Shown here: positions 57,744 through 64,000 of the stretch, piece by piece | How the letters are laid out: each line of letters opens with the position of its first letter | Position numbering within the stretch: the first letter of the stretch is position 1 | NCBI GenBank assembly: GCA_036365455.1 | Contig: JAWQUS010000004.1 | Span: 6,269,501 to 6,333,500 of the forward strand | Length of the DNA stretch: 64,000 nucleotides | Direction of reading: 5' to 3' | Source of the DNA: Macrosoma leucophasiata | Taxonomy: Eukaryota; Arthropoda; Insecta; Lepidoptera; Hedylidae | Notes under the pieces: model-generated | What the model saw: only the letters and a program-made list of their open reading frames with translations | Database searches by the model: none | Told to the model about the DNA's origin: nothing | Program-made: the position numbers and the translations under genes

Positions 57744-58879
57744 GTAATATGTAGTAGTTTATAGCATGTTCAATAAAGAACAATATTACTTCTATTTTTC
57801 TATCTCTTTTCTATGTCACAACAGTAGCAAATATCATTTATATAACTCATATCCAATCTCATGAACGTGTTACAGCATATGACATTATTTATTCGATTTG
57901 TTCTAATTAAAACTAGTTTTAGGAGATCAGGCGAATTTGCTTGTCAGATTTTTTGTGTTCTGCGATACTCTGACAGGTTTATTCAATTACAAGCGTTATC
58001 GCAAAATATAAAATTTGAAACTGATATATTTTAATAACTTTGATAACGGATATTTTTTAATAACTTATAAGTCAGATATTTCATAAGTCAGTTTTTGTTA
58101 CAATGACATATTGTCGGTATAACATAGGAAGTTAGACAATTTGTTTAATACAAAATAAGTATGTGATAAGTTGATGTTACTATTAATAAAAGAGAAGCTG
58201 CGCTACATAGACGATTTTCCTATACTATACGTACTGTCCGAGGCTTCACAAAGCAAGAAAATAAAATATGACGATTTATTTATTTATATGGTGAAACCAG
58301 TCACATATGACTTAGACAAGCCCGTAAAACTACTTTCATTCAATGATATGGCTTAAATAACGGTCTGCCGCTAGCTTATCTAAATTACTCGGGACTACTT
58401 ACATCAAGATTCTTACTCTCGTAACATTTCAAAAGCTCAATTGCAACTGAATCCATTTGTTTTCTTGCTCTAGCATAGCGAGTACGCATAAGTTGGAGCG
58501 AGTAGGCGATTCAACGACTACGATGTTCCGATAATAAGACCCGAGGTCTTACTACAGACATTATAGACGCGGCAGCTTCTGGTTTTCGTATTAAATTACT
58601 TGAAAGCTTAATCCTTTACGAGAAAGCAATAAGTACGCAGCAATTTTGAAATGATAACGGTGTAAGAGTAGTATTATTTACAGGTTTGCTTACTGACTCA
58701 TAACAGATAGCGTAACGAGGTATTTATAAAAAATACATGGTATTCGGAATACGTACCTACTTAGTATAGGGAAAGCTCCTTATCAGGAATTATAATAGGT
58801 ATATCAAAGATACAATAGCTTTTAAAATTTTCTAAGAATGTTTAAAATAAGCGCAAGTAGAGGCTGTCTCAAAAGTAAA

Positions 58880-59110
58880 GCAAGATTTGAATTAAAAAGA
58901 AATCATGAGATTGTTTTTCTTTAGATAGTTTTATCACTAAACAATTAAGTCTAGACCTAGCATTCATAGGTGATATGGGGAACAGCACATCGTGCAAATG
59001 GCCTCCAAGGCTTTGATAGCAGAAATGCAATCTTTTATCCTCTCCATCACCATTCTGCACAATCGTGACTGAATTTCATGGATGCAACATTGAATTTCAT
59101 TCTTTACTGT
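58880..59110 (-). pseudogene. possible transposase C-terminal tail, frameshifted
   Basis: On the - strand NEIQCCIHEIQSRL, then ERIKDCIS and, in another frame, LGGHLHDVLF resemble the end of mariner-like (DUF4817-type) transposases, which finish in a G-GHL-DVLF motif. Frames change within the segment, so it is dead. Weak evidence. Confidence 0.35.
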
Positions 59111-60044
59111 ACGAGGGATTGTAGGCTTGTTGGTATATATAGACCTTCAAATAGCGACATGAAGAATCACAACGTCCTAAGAGCTAATCCTGGTCGCCGA
59201 AACGAAAGTGCTTTGCTAGGTAAATTTTCTTTGCCTTTTTACTAACCCTTTGCTTTCAACAGTCAATTTTATTTTAGAGTTACAAATACTTAACTGCATC
59301 AGTAATGGCAAATTCAAATATTGCTTTAATTTATTGATATCCGTTAGTATTAATGACTACCTAAATACGTCCTAATCTAAAAACGCATTCCTCGTTTCAA
59401 TATTTTGATTTCTTTTTCCTTTTCCAAAAGTAATTTTACCGTTTTCGTAACTGGAATTAATCAACCGCGTTGTATCTCCAAACTCCAAACTGGCATGCCA
59501 ATGGAGTGTTGTTTAAATCAAAAAGGTAAATCGTTTTGTACGCTAATATCACCTGAAACGCGTTGCGGAAAAGATGAATATCGCCTGCATTGTTCCATGA
59601 TTTATTAATAACAGGAATATTTTGGCCGTACAAGGCCCGAATTAAAACATCAAGTTAAATGGCCCTCATTGATTGGTACACGAATTTTCGAAGGTTGCCA
59701 GCCACTGTAATTAATGGTTTTTCATTATCTATAAAGAACTGAGATGTATTTTGTACGTTTCGAGAATTGGTATCGAAGAATTATATTTTGAGTAACCGTT
59801 TCATAACACAAGTTGTAAAAAAAAAAACAATTCAATTACTTCATTGAACTACATTACTAGTACTTAAGTGATTGGTGCATTACATTGAATAATTATTTTA
59901 AATGTTAACAGCTTGACATTCAGAAAACCTTCACAGGAACAAGACACGAAATGACCGAAAAGATAATAACGTTAAAAAATACGGACCGTAGGACAAAGAA
60001 AATGACAGACTCAAACTGCTGCATTTTCCAGTGCCCTCACTTAT

Positions 60045-60130
60045 ATTTTAACCTCTGGCTGTTTTGAGATGTCTTTAGGCTGCAGTCATCACTTAACATT
60101 AACGTCAACTGCATCTTTATTTGCCACCTT
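60045..60130 (+). repeat. SINE-like family D, 3' end
   Basis: TTTTAACCTCTGGCTGTTTT, GTCTTTAGGCTGCAGTCATC, ACTTAACATTAACGTCAACT and TATTTGCCACCTTTATG. Confidence 0.7.
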
Positions 60131-60132
60131 TA

Positions 60133-60172
60133 TGTTCATTATTTTTATGTAATGACATAAAAATAATGAACA
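60133..60172. repeat. perfect 18-bp hairpin
   Basis: TGTTCATTATTTTTATGT and ACATAAAAATAATGAACA pair exactly around AATG, next to the tail of a SINE-like copy. Confidence 0.85.
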
Positions 60173-60714
60173 AATTTAAAAAAAGATTCATACGAATTGA
60201 GAACCTCCTCTTTTTGAAGTCGGTTATAAACAAATCAGAATGGTTATGAAAAAGCAGTAAAATTAGTATCAAAGTACCTACGCCAGTGCAGATTCGAATA
60301 ATCCCGATTACGTGATACACGCTATGGCAGATAGGTATAGCAATCTGTCATTATAAAAGCTGTCGTGTTTGTTTTTAACGATTAAGTATTATCGATATGT
60401 AACAACTATATTATAATCACGAAACAACACGTTGATGTATCGTATCGCAAAAATACATTATAATGTGTTATTAAAGTCAATTAGGAAGAGTTGCGATTAT
60501 CTTTAGGTACGTAGATATAGAATATGATGAATTAGAAAAAATCCATATTTGTATTTTGGAAAGGCACTTACGTACCTACTTTAATTTTTATGATAATGAT
60601 AAACAATTATATATTAAATTGCTGTTCGTTAGTCTCGCTAAAACTCGAGAACGGCTGGACCGATTTGGATAATTTTTATTTTGAATGATTTTTGGAAGTC
60701 CATGCGGTTGCATT

Positions 60715-60775
60715 GGAAGGTAATGCGGTGGTGCTTACGCCCGCGAGCTCCGTCACTGGAACTCTACCACGAGAG
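60715..60775 (-). repeat. SINE-like family D, head fragment
   Basis: GAAGGTAATGCGGTGGTGCT and CGCCCGCGAGCTCCGTCACT are the family head in reverse. A dispersed AACTCGAGAACGGCTGGACC repeat lies just before it (about 60640-60705). Confidence 0.75.
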
Positions 60776-60860
60776 ACACACCACTTACATTACATAAAAA
60801 AAATAACACGACGTTTCTATGCTCTGAAGTTCGTCAACACCGTGTATTTGGGGGTAACAC

Positions 60861-61130
60861 TTAGGCTGGGTTGCACCATGTTATTGTAACATTACTTAAC
60901 TTTACTATATTCATTCAATCAATCAATCAATTTATTTCAGATACACGATCCATTGAGTTAGTACTTTCTCAACCTATGTTAGTTCAAAGAAAAGAATAAA
61001 AATCAATTGTAATAGAAAACTAAATAAAATGTCATAAAATTCATAAAATGTCCACCAATACCAATATTCATTAAATAATTTGTGTGTTAATATTAACATT
61101 AACAAATTTCTTGGTGCAAGCCAGGCTTAG
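60861..61130. mobile_element. MITE family B, copy 3, carrying an insertion
   Basis: Starts TTAGGCTGGGTTGCACCATG and ends TCTTGGTGCAAGCCAGGCTT. The middle is replaced by unrelated sequence beginning (AATC)n at about 60918. Confidence 0.7.
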
Positions 61131-61500
61131 GTGCCAACTGATTTAAAAAAAGCTATTCATTCTTATATGAATCCAAAGATTAAGACATAATTCTATTATC
61201 ATATCATTACGTAGGTATCTACATAATCTACAGTAATCTACTCATTTTAGTATTCATTACGTACATAATCTATATTAATCTTTATCGACGATATATTGAA
61301 TGTAGGTAATCGAAGAAAATATTGATCGATGTCTTGGCCGTGACCTATGAATGACACTGAGTATTCATATACGTAGCATTTTATTCCATAAAACATTAGA
61401 TTATGTACCTACTCATGGTCGGGTCAAGTTAAATCTAGATTCTTGGATATATGATAATACTTACATGTTTAAAAACTGTGATTGGAAAACATTAACAATC

Positions 61501-61610
61501 TTACATTTCACATCCTTTTCTAACTTAAAGTAATCTGTTAAAGTTAGAGCAGTGTGTGAAATGTTACAATAACTTTAACTTTAACAAGTCGTGGTGCAAC
61601 CCAGACTTAG
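61501..61610. mobile_element. MITE family B, copy 4 (left end missing)
   Basis: CATTTCACATCCTTTTCTAA to GTCGTGGTGCAACCCAGACT. Confidence 0.75.
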
Positions 61611-61611
61611 G

Positions 61612-61743
61612 GCGAGATTCACAGACCGCACTACGACTTTACTTTCAAGCAAAGTACGCTTCGAACTGTCAAATCCCATACTGTACTGCCATTTATAAGC
61701 ATACTTTGCTCAAAGTAAAGTCGTTGTGCGGTCTGTGAATCTC
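61612..61743. mobile_element. MITE family A, copy 3
   Basis: GCGAGATTCACAGACCGCAC to GTGCGGTCTGTGAATCTC, starting within two bases of the family B copy before it. Confidence 0.85.
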
Positions 61744-61759
61744 TTCATCAGTGTGATAT

Positions 61760-61882
61760 TTAAAGACCGCACAATCTTTCGGCAAAGTATGCTTGAGAAC
61801 TATCTGTAAAGTATGAGTTTTCACAGTTCTAAGCATACTTTGCTGAAAGTAAAGCTTGCGTAGTGTGGTCTGTGAATCTCAC
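61760..61882. mobile_element. MITE family A, copy 4
   Basis: TATTTAAAGACCGCACAATC to GTGTGGTCTGTGAATCTCAC; the left end is worn. Confidence 0.75.
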
Positions 61883-61892
61883 CTAAGAGTAT

Positions 61893-62180
61893 TTTTTTTA
61901 ATGTAATGGAAGTGGCAAACAACCATGCAGCTCACATCGATGTTAAGTGATGACTGCAGCCTATAGACACTTACACAAAGACGAAGGTCAAAATGCAGAT
62001 GCGTTACCACTCCTGAGGCTGTGGTAACGCCTCGTTATGCCTGTGCCCGAAATTACAGGGCCATACATTACCACCTGACCGGAACACGATAGTGCTGAAA
62101 ACTGCCATTTAGCGGTAAGTATATAAGGTAATTCGGTGGTGCCTACGCCCGCGACCTCCGTCACTGGAGCTCTACCACCA
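61893..62180 (-). repeat. SINE-like family D, full length
   Basis: T-rich start, AATGGAAGTGGCAAACAACC, GATGACTGCAGCCTATAGAC, GACCGGAACACGATAGTGCT and the end GTCACTGGAGCTCTACCACC. Confidence 0.85.
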
Positions 62181-62897
62181 GTATAAAGCTGCAAATAATG
62201 TGTAGTGTTCTGCCCGAACTTCGTTGGCGTGATCATTTACCGGGTTAAAAAGTATTTTATATCCTAGCCTATAAATAAATTATCACATCCAATCACTCAT
62301 TCTTTTTATTAGTAACTTTAAAGTTTATTTAAACAATTTTAAAATTATTTTAATTTAAAATAACCTTAGGTACCTTTCAGTAAATTTAGAAGACTTCTCA
62401 TATCGTTTGTAACTGTCAACAATAAGTCTTTCATAGGATAAAATATTTAATTCTAATTAAATACTCGTAGATAAAATAATTATCAATTTATGATAATATT
62501 TTGCTGTTTCTACGAGGATTACGTACTTTGTATTATCACTGTTATTGCCACTAGGAAAAAACATGCAATAAGATAATATTTTTAGCCTAGTAGAAGTAGG
62601 GTAGGTACTATCCTATCATTCCTTTTATCACCAACGTAACTTTATTCTAACTTAACATATTATTTCTAGCAAGAACCTATTACTGATAATGGGTACCTCG
62701 AAAGCGTGCGATGAGCATGTAAATGTATAAGTAATTCTCAAGGTATGACATCATCGCTTGTTTTTATAAGATGAAGGTGGAGCATAACCTAACTGTACAA
62801 AAACAGCTTGCTCATTCGCATTAAAAGCTTTAGATAAAAACTTTTCAAAATGCTGCGCTATAAGATGGGTCTTGTATTCAGTCTAAGTATTTTCCCG

Positions 62898-63002
62898 ACT
62901 TATGTTAAAGTTAAAGTTATTGTAACATTTCACATCCTTCTCTAACTTAAACAATCTGTTAAACTTAAATTTGACAAATACCGTGGTGTAACCCAGGCTT
63001 AG
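62898..63002. mobile_element. MITE family B, copy 5 (left end missing)
   Basis: CGACTTATGTTAAAGTTAAA, TAACATTTCACATCCTTCTC and GTGGTGTAACCCAGGCTTA. Confidence 0.75.
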
Positions 63003-63449
63003 TATCTTGAAGGCAATGCATTAGTATCTTCAGTACTAGTCTCAACAACCGCTGCTAAGAGCGTCCCCGTCCTAATCGTATATGTCTTAACCTACCCAGC
63101 AACGCTGAGGTTTGGACCCAAAACGGTCTCTTGTAGGAGGTTGCTTAAATATTTAGGCTGAGAGCCCTCTTCGCTCGCCGATTGCCCGATGAAGTAGAAT
63201 AGCCATCTCGTGGCAAGAAGAGATATTCTTATTTAAAAAAAAGATATAAGTTATGTCAAAAGCCGACCTATCTTCTATAATAAACAAAAAAAAAACAGTA
63301 TAGTAGAAACGATGGTTGAAAACATGCCCGATAGAAATCAATCACCAAGTTCAATTATAAAAAAGAGACACTGCATTGAATTGTACATAAAAATAAATAA
63401 TAAACTGACAGAGCCAGCCGTCTCAGGGTCGAAGTGTCCGTGACAGTTA

Positions 63450-63525
63450 TTGTAGCAAAGTTAGGTACTTAACAACTGCACGATCTAAATTGTAGCAAAG
63501 TTAGGTTCAACTGCACGATCTCAAT
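63450..63525. repeat. short tandem duplication, two ~38-bp units
   Basis: TTGTAGCAAAGTTAGGT ... AACTGCACGATCT occurs twice in a row; the second unit lacks a few bases. Confidence 0.8.
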
Positions 63526-64000
63526 TTAAATAAATGTACGTTTATAGAACGGTTATATTATCTGCATTATCAGGTACAGATAATAACAGAGTAAACATGC
63601 AACACCTGTAGTATTCAATAACACTGAAACCGCGAGCGCCGTTTTTGCAGATTGTAAAATAATACGAGTTAAACTTGACGTCAAACATTCGAGATGCTTA
63701 CTTCATACTTCGTTTGCATGCCTAATATCCATAAATTGCTATATAACTGCATGGTTTTTCTATTAAGTGTTTCTAAAAAGCGAATGGTAAATAAATGTGT
63801 TTTATGATTTTATGGGTTTTAGCATAATATCGTAAAAGAAAGTTAGGTACCGTAACCATCTTTAACGGAGTTCATTTAAAAAAACTGTTAAAACTGTATG
63901 TAAGATAATAGAATTTGGACGATAGCAAATTAGAGGTGTATCTAATACCTCTAAACGAGCAATTCTTGTATATATGTATATATAGAATCAAGATCTTGGA

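Larger units (their letters stand above)
55489..64000. other. upstream of the short KASH isoform: repeats, no gene recognised
   Basis: Contains SINE-like copies, MITE families A, B and C, a possible transposase tail (58880-59110) and AT-rich filler. It may be promoter plus intron of longer isoforms, but no exon can be supported on either strand. The + frame at 58171-58356 has no recognisable features. Confidence 0.5.

Noticed and set aside
58171..58356. 61-codon + strand frame as a real gene
   Set aside because: No family features, no splice support and AT-rich codon content like the surrounding non-coding DNA.
1..64000. CRISPR arrays, operons, rRNA or viral gene sets
   Set aside because: None is present; the sequence is a eukaryotic nuclear region and the repeats are dispersed transposons rather than regularly spaced arrays.

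Overview
The window looks like nuclear DNA from a moth or butterfly. It is AT-rich, has widely spaced exons with GT-AG introns, and is packed with small inverted-repeat (MITE-type) transposons, SINE-like repeats, an RTE-type LINE and a Penelope-like remnant. The dispersed repeats include types I associate with Lepidoptera. No bacterial, organellar or viral gene set is present. All calls come from reading the sequence; nothing was aligned to a database.

Three protein-coding genes can be reconstructed exon by exon with matching splice phases. (1) The 3' end of Delta (Notch ligand) lies on the + strand at 2878-4948. It carries all nine EGF repeats, the membrane segment, the intracellular tail and a C-terminal ATQV; the MNNL and DSL exons lie upstream of base 1. 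A repeat-poor 3' UTR follows to about 7.4-7.5 kb. (2) A complete B52/SRp55-type SR splicing factor lies on the - strand. Nine coding exons from 31686 down to 11264 give 364 residues (RRM1, RRM2, RS domain). Its third exon exists in two back-to-back versions only 15 nt apart; the second version ends at a stop codon that overlaps an AATAAA, so the gene can probably make a short RRM1-only protein. (3) A KASH-domain (LINC complex) protein, most like klarsicht, lies on the - strand. Seven coding exons from 55488 down to 40058 give a short 363-residue isoform with its own start exon, spectrin-repeat-like helices, one membrane segment near the C terminus and a terminal GPPPV.

Layout: 1-2877 Delta intron; 2878-4948 Delta coding exons; 4949-about 7490 Delta 3' UTR; 7.5-10.4 kb intergenic repeats; 10.4-31.7 kb B52, whose largest introns are mostly transposon debris (notably a nested stack at 12.2-17.9 kb); 31.7-35.8 kb intergenic DNA with repeats, where the B52 promoter and 5' exon should lie; 35.8-40.06 kb AT-rich DNA with few repeats, possibly the KASH gene's 3' UTR; 40.06-55.5 kb KASH gene; 55.5-64 kb repeats and otherwise featureless DNA, possibly the promoter or an intron of longer KASH isoforms.

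The genes do not form a pathway. Delta signals at the cell surface, B52 regulates splicing in the nucleus, and the KASH protein anchors nuclei to microtubule motors or actin. The best novelty candidates are the B52 tandem exon with its terminal stop/poly(A) overlap, a perfect 65-bp palindrome in a B52 intron, an inverted SINE pair just upstream of a B52 3' splice site, the short KASH isoform, and several transposons with exact 8-bp target-site duplications that date the nesting order.
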